DNA from: CALEUX01 sp037439945
GTDB taxonomy: Bacteria > Bacteroidota > Bacteroidia > Bacteroidales > Marinilabiliaceae
Direction: 5' to 3'
Assembly (NCBI GenBank): GCA_037439945.1
Contig: JBBIVA010000136.1
Span: forward strand, 1 to 9,169
DNA: 9,169 nucleotides
The notes under the pieces were generated by a model. That model was not told the DNA's origin, did not search any database, and worked only from the letters and a program-made list of their open reading frames with translations. Below, one piece after another: positions 1-7,571 of the stretch. The translations under genes were made by a program, and so were the position numbers. Numbering within the stretch: position 1 is the stretch's first letter; the number at the start of each line of letters is the position of its first letter.

Positions 1-699
1 ACCTGAAAAAGTACCTACGGGGCCATAAGGCAATGTTTTTGAAACCAGGTAACTATCGTACAGAAAGGCGCTGATATGCTGAACTGGTTCTGTGTCGGGG
101 GTTGAGTTTAAATCGCCACAAAAAATAACCGGTAAACCTTTAGCAATCTCCTTTATTTTTTCGATGATGAGTTGGCCCGATTGACGACGGGCTTCAATAC
201 CCTGATGGTCGAAATGAGCATTGAACACATAAAACTCCTTTCGACTTTTTTTATCGCGGAATTTTGCCCATGAGCAAATTCTGTTACAGCAGGTGGCATC
301 CCAGCCTTTGGATGGAATCTCAGGGGTTTCGCTAAACCAGAAATCGCCGGAGGTCAACAGCTTAAACCGCTCTTTATTATAGAAAATGGCAGAATGTTCG
401 CCACCAGTTAATCCATCATCACGTCCGGCCCCGGTATATGCCCAGCCATCCATTTCAAGCAAATCTTTAATCTGACTATGCAACAACTCCTGTGTGCCCA
501 TAATGTCGAATTCATGATAGGCAATCAGATTCTTAACAAACTCTTTTCGATTGGGCCAGACATTTTCACCATCGTTAGGAGTATCGAACCGAAGGTTAAA
601 AGTGGCCACGTTAAAACTTGTTTTGTGTTGGGCGTCAAGTAAAACGCTTTTAAAAACCAAAAGAACAAGGAGGGTTAAGGATGTTAAATTTCTTGTCAT
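1..699 (-). CDS. Secreted endonuclease/exonuclease/phosphatase (EEP) family hydrolase, partial (C-terminus outside window)
   Basis: I translated the minus strand and found a continuous reading frame of 233 codons from an ATG at 697-699 to the window edge, so the C-terminal part is missing. Residues 1-24 look like a Sec signal peptide (hydrophobic LTLLVLLVF, possible cleavage before Gln24). The EEP metal/phosphate-binding elements follow in the usual order: Asn35 in VATFNLRFD, Glu71 in IMGTQE, His162 and Asp164 in NAHFDHQG, and Asp196/Asn198 in FCGDLNSTPD. The cut falls at GTFSG, just before the final Asp-His motif the family normally has. The family are Mg-dependent phosphodiesterases or phosphomonoesterases; secreted forms are common beside glycosidase genes in Bacteroidota, mostly with unknown substrates. 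The gene follows the GH3 gene by 167 bp in the same direction. An in-frame ATG at 826-828 exists, but its product would bury the signal peptide. Family is secure; substrate is unknown. Confidence 0.87.
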   Translation of the reverse strand, partial: MTRNLTSLTLLVLLVFKSVLLDAQHKTSFNVATFNLRFDTPNDGENVWPNRKEFVKNLIAYHEFDIMGTQELLHSQIKDLLEMDGWAYTGAGRDDGLTGGEHSAIFYNKERFKLLTSGDFWFSETPEIPSKGWDATCCNRICSWAKFRDKKSRKEFYVFNAHFDHQGIEARRQSGQLIIEKIKEIAKGLPVIFCGDLNSTPDTEPVQHISAFLYDSYLVSKTLPYGPVGTFSG

Positions 700-840
700 A
701 TCTGCATTTAAATGGTTTTTGAAATCGAAAATTAAAAGTACGACAGTTGTTTTGAAACACAAATTGCTATTAGAAATTAAACACAATGGGGCAATCAAAG
801 GCACTTCCTGTTGATGGTGATTTCCCATTGTGTTGTTACT

Positions 841-865
841 TTTAACCTTTTTGTCAAAGGTTAAA
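841..865. terminator. Perfect hairpin (10-bp arms, 5-nt loop) immediately after the GH3 stop codon
   Basis: The arms TTTAACCTTT (841-850) and AAAGGTTAAA (856-865) are exact reverse complements, separated by the 5-base loop TTGTC. One base separates the structure from the GH3 stop codon (TAG, 867-869 on the minus strand). Neither strand has a convincing T-run after the hairpin, so a classical rho-independent terminator is only one option. An mRNA 3'-end stabiliser, an attenuator between GH3 and the EEP gene, or a protein-binding palindrome are alternatives. Confidence 0.55.
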
Positions 866-866
866 C

Positions 867-3146
867 CTATTCTGTTAAGGTAATTACATCTGAAATCGTC
901 CCGTCAGAATTGGTTCCGATGTAAATTACAAATTCTCCGGCTTCAGCTTTAAAACTCATGTCATGATGGTAAAATGCCAGTATGTTAATTCCAATGGTGA
1001 AATGTACATCTTTGGATTCTCCGGCTTTTAAAAATATTTTCTGAAAACCTTTAAGTTCTTTAACAGGCTGTGTGATACTTCTGATTTTGTCGTAAATGTA
1101 TAGTTGAACCACTTCTTCTCCATCTACTTTGCCTGTATTGGTCAGCTTAATGCTTGCTGTTATTTTTTCGTTACTATTCATAGAATTTTTGCTAAGCATT
1201 ATATTGCTGTAAGCAAAGGTGGTATAGCTTAAGCCATACCCAAATGAAAACAGGGGTGAGTTTGGCACATCCAGATAATTCGACCTGAATTTCTGAAATT
1301 CATCGCCTGGATTTGGGCGGCCGGTTGTTCGGTGATTATAATATATGGGTACCTGACCTACATTACGCGGAAATGTCATAGTGAGTTTTCCAGATGGGTT
1401 GTATTTGCCAAAGATGACATCGGCAATGGCGTTACCGGCTTCAATTCCGGGGTGCCAGGTAAGCAATATAGCATCGGCCATCTGAAGTTCTTCTTCCAAA
1501 GCCAGGGGGCGTCCGGTCATTAAAACCAAAATCAATGGTTTTTCGGTATTTGCCAATGCCCTGATGAGTTTTTTTTGACTATCGGGGAGCGATATGGAAG
1601 ACCGGGTGGATGATTCGCCACTCATCTCTGATGCTTCACCAATTATTGCTACCACCACATCTGACCGCTTTGCCAGCATTAAAGCTTCGTTTATCATGGC
1701 TTGGGGCGTACGTTCATCAATATCAATACGTGTGCCGAATACATTCACTTTCCGGGCAAATTCGGGGTCATCGGATATGTTGGCACCTTTGGCATAATGA
1801 ATATTGGAGCTATTGCCTGTTGCATTTTTTAAACCTTCCAATACGGTAATTGATAATTGTGGATCGCCTGATACAGCCCATGTTCCAAGCATATTGTTTT
1901 TATTGTTGGCTAATGGGCCAATTAAGGCAATATTTCTGTCCTTTTTTAAGGGCAACAGGTTTTTATCGTTTTTAAGTAACACAAACGACCGGGCAGCTGC
2001 ATCGCGGGCAATTTCCCTGGTTTGAGCAGTAAGGATAGTTTTTTCGGGGCGCGATTCGTCAATGTAACGGTATGGGTCGCTAAATAAGCCTAATTTATAC
2101 TTGGCTTCGAGAATTCGGCGACAAGCCCTGTTGATGTCATTCAATGATAATTTCCCTTCTTCTAATGATTTTTTCAGGGTTGTAAGAAAGCCTTCGCCAA
2201 CCATATCCATATCCAATCCGGCTTTTAGAGCTAGTGCTGAAACGGCTTGCAAATCGCCAAGGCCGTGATCCACCATTTCATTTACCGAGGTGTAATCTGA
2301 TACTACAAAACCATCAAATTTCCAGTTGTTTCGGAGTAGGTCGGTGAGAAGCCATTTATTCCCACTTGCAGGTATGCCATCTACATCATTAAATGAAGTC
2401 ATAACGCATCCAACACCAGCATCAATTGCTGCCCTGAAGGGTGGTAAATAATCGTTGTACATGCGCAGCCTGCTCATATCAACAGTGTTGTAATCGCGTC
2501 CGGCTTCGGATGCGCCATAAAGGGCAAAGTGCTTAACTGTGGCTATTAGTGTATTGTTGCTGGTGAGGTCGTTGCCCTGATAACCACGCACCATTGCTTT
2601 TGCGATTTCTGAACCCAGGTAAGGATCTTCACCGGCCCCTTCGGCCACTCTGCCCCACCTGGGGTCGCGGGATATGTCAACCATGGGTGAAAAGTTCCAG
2701 TTAAGGCCATCTGCTGTGGCCTCTTCAGCTGCAGTCCGTGCGGTTTTTTCAATCAGTTGCATATCCCAACTGCACGATAAGCCCAGCGGAATTGGAAATA
2801 TGGTTTTGTATCCATGGATAATATCCGAACCGAAAAGCAAGGGTATTTTTAAACGGCTATGCTCAACGGCCAGTTGTTGTGCCTGGCGAATTTTTTCCGG
2901 CCCTGTTATGCCAAAAATACCGCCCACATTTCCTTCTTTTATTTTGGCTTCAACATCGGTACTTACGGCAGCTCCTGTAGGAATACCCCCACCTGGTGTT
3001 AAAAGGTTTAGCTGGCCTATTTTTTCTTCAATGGTCATTTGGCCCATTAGTTTGCTGATGTATATGTCCATTTCATTTTTACCCATTTTTTGCCCGCAGG
3101 CTGAAATGATGGCAACGAGTAATGTTAAAAGTGCAAATCTCTTCAT
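867..3146 (-). CDS. Glycoside hydrolase family 3 beta-glucosidase, BglX-like lipoprotein
   Basis: This 759-residue protein has the full BglX-type GH3 layout: an N-terminal TIM barrel (about 30-350), the alpha/beta sandwich domain (about 390-610) and a C-terminal Fn3-like domain (about 660-740). Substrate-site motifs include Asp108 in GSDIIHG, Lys205-His206 in VKHFALYG and RDPRWGR. The nucleophile is Asp284 in GFVVSDY; Glu511 in MSGESSTR is the probable acid/base, by alignment with plant and BglX enzymes from memory. Residues 1-17 form a lipoprotein signal (lipobox ISAC, Cys17), so it is membrane-anchored, periplasmic or surface-exposed. Retaining GH3 enzymes release terminal beta-glucose. Gut Bacteroidota have GH3 enzymes next to GH144 that hydrolyse sophorose and longer beta-1,2-gluco-oligosaccharides, and the same job is likely here. 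It follows the T9SS GH144 gene after a 222-bp gap, so it may have its own promoter or be a distal operon member. Linkage preference is inferred from neighbours only. Confidence 0.95.
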   Translation of the reverse strand: MKRFALLTLLVAIISACGQKMGKNEMDIYISKLMGQMTIEEKIGQLNLLTPGGGIPTGAAVSTDVEAKIKEGNVGGIFGITGPEKIRQAQQLAVEHSRLKIPLLFGSDIIHGYKTIFPIPLGLSCSWDMQLIEKTARTAAEEATADGLNWNFSPMVDISRDPRWGRVAEGAGEDPYLGSEIAKAMVRGYQGNDLTSNNTLIATVKHFALYGASEAGRDYNTVDMSRLRMYNDYLPPFRAAIDAGVGCVMTSFNDVDGIPASGNKWLLTDLLRNNWKFDGFVVSDYTSVNEMVDHGLGDLQAVSALALKAGLDMDMVGEGFLTTLKKSLEEGKLSLNDINRACRRILEAKYKLGLFSDPYRYIDESRPEKTILTAQTREIARDAAARSFVLLKNDKNLLPLKKDRNIALIGPLANNKNNMLGTWAVSGDPQLSITVLEGLKNATGNSSNIHYAKGANISDDPEFARKVNVFGTRIDIDERTPQAMINEALMLAKRSDVVVAIIGEASEMSGESSTRSSISLPDSQKKLIRALANTEKPLILVLMTGRPLALEEELQMADAILLTWHPGIEAGNAIADVIFGKYNPSGKLTMTFPRNVGQVPIYYNHRTTGRPNPGDEFQKFRSNYLDVPNSPLFSFGYGLSYTTFAYSNIMLSKNSMNSNEKITASIKLTNTGKVDGEEVVQLYIYDKIRSITQPVKELKGFQKIFLKAGESKDVHFTIGINILAFYHHDMSFKAEAGEFVIYIGTNSDGTISDVITLTE

Positions 3147-3368
3147 GGTTATCTTTTCTATTTATTCAACATTTAATTATTTTGTTTTTTTTCTAAATGC
3201 CATATCTGTTAAGTGCTATAATGGCAAAGAAATAGTATTGATCGACGCTTAAGCTTTTTACTTCAAATTGGAATAAGTGCTTATTTGGGTGTTTTAATCG
3301 CCAACCCAATTGTAAATAAATCAGGGAATGTGTTAGGATAGGGGCATTAATGTTTTTGTTTGCATCGT
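3147..3368. other. Intergenic gap between the GH144-T9SS and GH3 genes; no gene, possible regulatory palindrome
   Basis: This 222-bp AT-rich stretch holds no plausible coding sequence on either strand. It contains a short inverted repeat, AATAAG-TG-CTTATT (3272-3285). The octamer TAAGTGCT inside it recurs at 3210-3217, 64 bp nearer the GH3 start. I could not find a convincing Bacteroidota-type promoter (TTTG, about 20 bp, then TAnnTTTG) on the minus strand, nor a hairpin followed by a T-run. It may still hold a processing site or a weak internal promoter. Confidence 0.4.
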
Positions 3369-5768
3369 TTATTTTTTAATCACCAGTTTGTTCTGAAACT
3401 TTGCTGTGTGTAAAGTGACTTCAATTAAAAAGAGCCCGTTTGGTATTTGGTGCAAATTCAATTTATATTCGGATGTTAAAGGCTGAAAGGATTTTGTAAA
3501 TATATTTTTACCTTCCATGTTGAATAATTTCACCACGGCAGTCTGTCCATTTATTTGGTTTGGAATTACTATGGAAACCGTATTTTGAGCAGGGTTGGGA
3601 AATAGTTTAATTCCATCTGTTATTTGTTGTTCATTATTATTAGTGGTTTCATACGAAAAATCAAGTTTATTAAGCCCCACCTGTAAATCAGGGTCTTTCA
3701 TTACATAGTTCCACAGCAATCCTGAACGCTGGTTTTCAATCATAATAACAATTGGCCCCTGATCGATACCAATATAGGATTTCTGTACCCAATTCAACCG
3801 GTCGTTAAATGCATCGTAGGGTCCATAAACCCCAAATAAATCTTTTCCCCGTTCCCTGTAAAAATATTTAAGGGCATCAAGACTTTGTCTGGGTAAATAT
3901 GGCATGCTCGCAAGGGCAGCAGTAGGACTAATGGTGCCATTGTCGTTGGCCCATGGTTGATGTGCGGTGTAGCCGTAAGGGCTATCACTGGCCGTTAGTC
4001 CCCAGCATTTATGGCTATATCCTGGATGGTTTAAGGGATTTTCAATGGCATAGGCATGATGAATTCTTACAGTATTGATGTGTTCTGTCCAGTAATGGGC
4101 ATATTTATCGGATAACCCACGCGGATTAATGCCCAGAAAACTATAGTGAACCCAGAACAGCGGGCCACCCCAATCGGGGGAAAGTTTAATATTGTATCCA
4201 TAAAAACTACGACTATTAACCATATTTCCGTTGCGGGCCCAACCCTGCTCGTACACATTCTTTGTAATTCCAAAAGTTGGTGATGCTGCTGCCATAACAT
4301 ATGAAATAAGACATTCATCCCAGCCAGACACTTTCATGTTTTTTTGAAAACCAATATTTGGCGACCAGTGCCAGGTTAATACATTTTGGTTGCCATTGCG
4401 ATACCAGTCCCAATTGATGGATTCCCATAGCTGGGTTGCGCTGCTTCGTATCAGAATAGATTTCTCATCATTCCCTGAAAAATAATTCCGAACACCCATA
4501 AGTCCCTGGGCTACATAGGCCGTTTCTACAATATCGCCACCATCATCATTGGGCCCGAATGGAATGGTTTTTAAAGTGTTACCATTATACCAATGCGACC
4601 ATGCGCCATAGTGGCGGTCGCAATTTTTTAGGGAGGTAAGAATTTTAAGGATGCGGTCTTTTATGGCTTCTCTGGGTTCATATTCACGGTGGTATGCAAC
4701 AATCATGGCCAGAAGCCCCATACCAGTTGCCCCCGAAGCCACTGTCAGTCCATCACTGTTACTGCGTTCCAAAGCCATACCGCTGCTTTGGTGTGCGCCT
4801 TGCCAAAAATAGCGGAAGGCATATCTTTGTACCATATCTTTTAACTCATCGTCTGAAAAATCGCGGGTTGCGGTTGTAGCTGCTACAGGTTCTGACTCTC
4901 TTTCCTGAGCAATTGTAACTACGCGGTAAATTATTGGTTTGGTTTTAACATTTGCCGGAATAAAATCCAGAAAGTAACTGCTTGTAGTTTGCGAGCGAAT
5001 CGTAAAAGATTTGCCGTTATCAAATGAAGCCAACACCCTGTATGTTAATCCTTCAAATGGTGCGTTCCAGGAAAGTTCAATATGGCTGTCGTAACCAGTT
5101 ATTTGGAGATTTTCAACAGGGGGAATTTCGTCCTGCCATTTATATGCCAGTATATTGTCGATTAATAATAAACGTGATGTGTTATTGGTTTCCGACTGAT
5201 TAAACACAATACCCTTAATTTCACCAAAGTTTAAGTTTTGGTTTTCAGAATCGCCCATAACTATGTTGAGCGGCAGTCTTATTTTTGTCCATTTGCCAGC
5301 CGGAACCCCAATGTTGTAATCAGCTAAAGCATATAATTTTGAAACAGCATCGCCCACGCTGATTTTTTTATTCGCTTTCAATCCTATCAACGGAAGCGCT
5401 GAGGCGGGAATACCACTCTCTGAATACAAGTAAAAGGAGAGAGAGTCCATGTTGGTTAAGTTAGCTGTTGACCAGTCGTTTCGGTATATGGTAACTTGCC
5501 AGTTTCCATTTGCAGCAGAAGTGTAATTGAATTTCAGAGAAGTGTTTCCTTGCCATGCAATTGTAGAGCAGGGTACTTTATCGTTCCATTGTGGGGCTCC
5601 CGGGGGGTGGGTATATTCAAAGGTGCTTCCACCCAAGCCACCTATGTTCACAATGCCCTGATCGTAATAGGACATGCTGGTTCCTTCGGTGAAAAAAACA
5701 GCCTCCTGCCCAAAAGAGTAATGCCAAAAGCTAATAATACAGCCAACCAATATCAAGAATAACTTCAT
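3369..5768 (-). CDS. Multidomain GH144 family enzyme (predicted beta-1,2-glucanase) with T9SS sorting domain
   Basis: The 799-residue protein begins with a signal peptide (cleavage likely after Gly20, SFG|QEA). Next come a jelly-roll/carbohydrate-binding-like region (about 21-213), an Fn3-like module (about 216-303), the GH144/PF10091 catalytic (alpha/alpha)6 domain (about 305-705) and a T9SS type A sorting domain (722-799, starting LFPNPAQ and ending KLVIKK). Conserved catalytic-domain residues include Asp408, Asp412 and Glu415 (GGDIVETAY) and Glu485 (GWDECLI). As I recall, they correspond to the acidic residues important in the Chitinophaga pinensis endo-beta-1,2-glucanase. Other motifs are WHWSPN, GGPLFWVHYSFLG, CWGLTASDSPYGY and IDQGPIVIMIENQRSG. 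The T9SS domain indicates secretion across the outer membrane, suiting attack on intact polymer. Its ATG directly follows the GH43 stop codon, implying translational coupling. LVGC at residues 7-10 resembles a lipobox, but the n/h-region would be very short and T9SS cargo normally use signal peptidase I. Family firm; beta-1,2 specificity inferred from family. Confidence 0.88.
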   Translation of the reverse strand: MKLFLILVGCIISFWHYSFGQEAVFFTEGTSMSYYDQGIVNIGGLGGSTFEYTHPPGAPQWNDKVPCSTIAWQGNTSLKFNYTSAANGNWQVTIYRNDWSTANLTNMDSLSFYLYSESGIPASALPLIGLKANKKISVGDAVSKLYALADYNIGVPAGKWTKIRLPLNIVMGDSENQNLNFGEIKGIVFNQSETNNTSRLLLIDNILAYKWQDEIPPVENLQITGYDSHIELSWNAPFEGLTYRVLASFDNGKSFTIRSQTTSSYFLDFIPANVKTKPIIYRVVTIAQERESEPVAATTATRDFSDDELKDMVQRYAFRYFWQGAHQSSGMALERSNSDGLTVASGATGMGLLAMIVAYHREYEPREAIKDRILKILTSLKNCDRHYGAWSHWYNGNTLKTIPFGPNDDGGDIVETAYVAQGLMGVRNYFSGNDEKSILIRSSATQLWESINWDWYRNGNQNVLTWHWSPNIGFQKNMKVSGWDECLISYVMAAASPTFGITKNVYEQGWARNGNMVNSRSFYGYNIKLSPDWGGPLFWVHYSFLGINPRGLSDKYAHYWTEHINTVRIHHAYAIENPLNHPGYSHKCWGLTASDSPYGYTAHQPWANDNGTISPTAALASMPYLPRQSLDALKYFYRERGKDLFGVYGPYDAFNDRLNWVQKSYIGIDQGPIVIMIENQRSGLLWNYVMKDPDLQVGLNKLDFSYETTNNNEQQITDGIKLFPNPAQNTVSIVIPNQINGQTAVVKLFNMEGKNIFTKSFQPLTSEYKLNLHQIPNGLFLIEVTLHTAKFQNKLVIKK

Positions 5769-7553
5769 TTATTCAACTTTTAGGATTTCATATTTTTCGG
5801 AGACTCCGTTTTCATTAATAGCCTCAATGGTAAAATAATAAGTTTTCTGGTTATCCATTGCCTTAAACCAGTATTCGTTATAGTCATAAACCATAACGCA
5901 ATTATATAGCTTATTGGGGCGAGTGCCATAATAGATATTGTAGGCAAATGCATTGGCAACCGGGCTCCAACGAATCCAGGCGCTCCGTTTGTCTTTTTCT
6001 GTTCTCAGCACCATAAAATTTTTAACTGTATCTGGTTTTCTTCCATTACCATTGCCAAAAATTCTGAATCCGCTAATTGCAAATTTCCCTGCCGGAACGG
6101 TGATATTTTCAAGTTTGATGAAGCGAGCCTGAACCGGGGTTTTCAATTCAATGTATTCATGGGGCACATCTGTTTTATTTTGGCTTTTGTCAGCAAGCAG
6201 TTTCCATTTTTTCCCATCAGGCGAGTAAAACAGCTTGTATTGATGAAACAATCCTGTTGGTTTTCCAATAAAAACGGTATCCATCTCAGCCGGAAAGGAA
6301 ACATCCTGATCGGCATAATTGATTTGAATGGCATGCACGGTTGAAATATTGCCTAAATCGGTTTGTATCCATTCTCCCCGATTACTGGTTTTAGCGCACC
6401 AATAGGTTTTAAGGTTTTCATCGTTGACATTATTGGCATTAAAACCGCCAAAAGTTGAAGAAACAGTGACAGGCTTTTTGTAATTAAGCAAGTACCAGTC
6501 TGGTCGTGATTTCTGTTGTTTTTTTGCGTCTTCGGGTAAAAAGAGGGGATAATCGCCAAATGCAGTATTACACCACATTACTCCGTCTTCATCAAATCCT
6601 GCTGGCCAAATTCCAAGCCGTCTTTCAAAATTATTTTTTACACTTATCATAATGGTACTAACATGCCAGTATGATCCGTTGTTGTCACTGAATGTGCTGC
6701 CATGACCTGCACCGCGTGCAAATCCACCCGGTTTTATGCTTAATGGGTCAGATTGTGGTATAAACGGACCCAGTGGGTTATTGCCAATGGCCACACCATC
6801 AGCATATCCAGAGAACTCGGTTCCTGGGGCACCAAATTGCAAATAGTATTTCCCGTTATGTTTGGTCATGTGAGCCCCTTCAATAAAAGGATCGAGAAAA
6901 GTATTGTCCATGTGTTCGCCAAAACGTTGCCAGCCGTAACGCCAGGGCTCTAACAAATAAACTTCTTTTCGGGTACCTATGGGTTGCAGGGTTTTTCGGT
7001 TCAATTCAATTCCATACAACGGATACTTGTTACTACTTCCATTATACATGTATAACCGTCCATTATCATCGGTGAAAAAATCGGGATCCCACCCGCCAAT
7101 TTCAAAACGATCAACCAAAGGCTCCCATTGGTTTGCTTTGGGATTTGTGCTCATCCAAATGGTAAACTCTTTAGTGTATGTAGAACCAAAAACAATCATA
7201 GTGTCCCCGATAATTCCAACAGCTGGAGCACACAGTTCATCGTAATATCCTTTATTCCAAGGGCGTAAAAATTTGCGCGGATTAAAAGTCCAGTTCAACA
7301 TATCACTACTCCACCAATAGCCCCATTGGTTGGTACTAAACAGGTAGTAATCGTTTTTGTAGTTTACTATTACAGGATCGGCGGTGGCCCGGTGCCTGCC
7401 CCATTCGCTGAAATTAGGGATAGGGCTGTAGCCGTAATCAATATTGACTGGGTTGCAATATGTTTTTTGATTTAAATGCTGCCCATTTGTTTTGTTAAGA
7501 TTAGCAAACAAAAGAAATGCAATAGGCAATAACAGAATCATTAATTTACCCAT
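5769..7553 (-). CDS. Secreted GH43 glycosidase with F5/8-type (discoidin) and Fn3-like C-terminal domains
   Basis: This 594-residue protein has a Sec signal peptide (1-24, cleavage likely NG|Q) and no lipobox. A five-bladed GH43 propeller spans about 30-350. The expected acidic triad is visible: catalytic base Asp59 in RATADPVIV, pKa-modulating Asp156 in GGWDPDFFTDDNG, and acid Glu225 in DPFIEGAHM. The GHG motif with His284, often linked to metal binding in the family, is also present. A discoidin-like sugar-binding domain follows (about 360-500; TYWCAK, GEWIQTDLG, ARFIKLENI), then an Fn3-like domain (about 505-594). GH43 enzymes are inverting exo-acting alpha-L-arabinofuranosidases, beta-xylosidases or beta-galactosidases; the subfamily and substrate cannot be fixed from sequence alone. 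The N-terminal block around FSEWGRHRATADP reminds me of GH43_34, but this is recall, not a search. It lies between two GH144 genes (18 bp downstream of one, 0 bp upstream of the next), so it is almost certainly co-transcribed with them, which is odd for a pure glucan pathway. Confidence 0.9.
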   Translation of the reverse strand: MGKLMILLLPIAFLLFANLNKTNGQHLNQKTYCNPVNIDYGYSPIPNFSEWGRHRATADPVIVNYKNDYYLFSTNQWGYWWSSDMLNWTFNPRKFLRPWNKGYYDELCAPAVGIIGDTMIVFGSTYTKEFTIWMSTNPKANQWEPLVDRFEIGGWDPDFFTDDNGRLYMYNGSSNKYPLYGIELNRKTLQPIGTRKEVYLLEPWRYGWQRFGEHMDNTFLDPFIEGAHMTKHNGKYYLQFGAPGTEFSGYADGVAIGNNPLGPFIPQSDPLSIKPGGFARGAGHGSTFSDNNGSYWHVSTIMISVKNNFERRLGIWPAGFDEDGVMWCNTAFGDYPLFLPEDAKKQQKSRPDWYLLNYKKPVTVSSTFGGFNANNVNDENLKTYWCAKTSNRGEWIQTDLGNISTVHAIQINYADQDVSFPAEMDTVFIGKPTGLFHQYKLFYSPDGKKWKLLADKSQNKTDVPHEYIELKTPVQARFIKLENITVPAGKFAISGFRIFGNGNGRKPDTVKNFMVLRTEKDKRSAWIRWSPVANAFAYNIYYGTRPNKLYNCVMVYDYNEYWFKAMDNQKTYYFTIEAINENGVSEKYEILKVE

Positions 7554-7571
7554 GGAATTGCAATAAAGTCG

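Noticed and set aside
1..699. EEP protein as a DNA endonuclease in a defence system
   Set aside because: It has a signal peptide and sits beside secreted glycosidases, so an intracellular nuclease role is unlikely.
551..814. 87-codon plus-strand open frame partly in the gap between the EEP and GH3 genes
   Set aside because: Much of it is antisense to the EEP N-terminal coding sequence and the product is low-complexity Lys/Leu-rich with no recognisable fold.
700..828. Upstream in-frame ATG (826-828) for the EEP gene, adding 43 residues
   Set aside because: The frame is open, but the signal peptide starts naturally at the ATG at 699; the extension would bury it. Not fully excluded.
2674..3252. 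192-codon plus-strand open frame
   Set aside because: It lies antisense to the GH3 coding sequence, which has clear family motifs throughout; no recognisable domain in this frame.
5739..5768. Lipobox-like LVGC at residues 7-10 of the T9SS GH144 protein
   Set aside because: The preceding n/h-region is too short for a typical lipoprotein signal, a good signal peptidase I site (SFG|Q) follows, and the protein has a T9SS tail.
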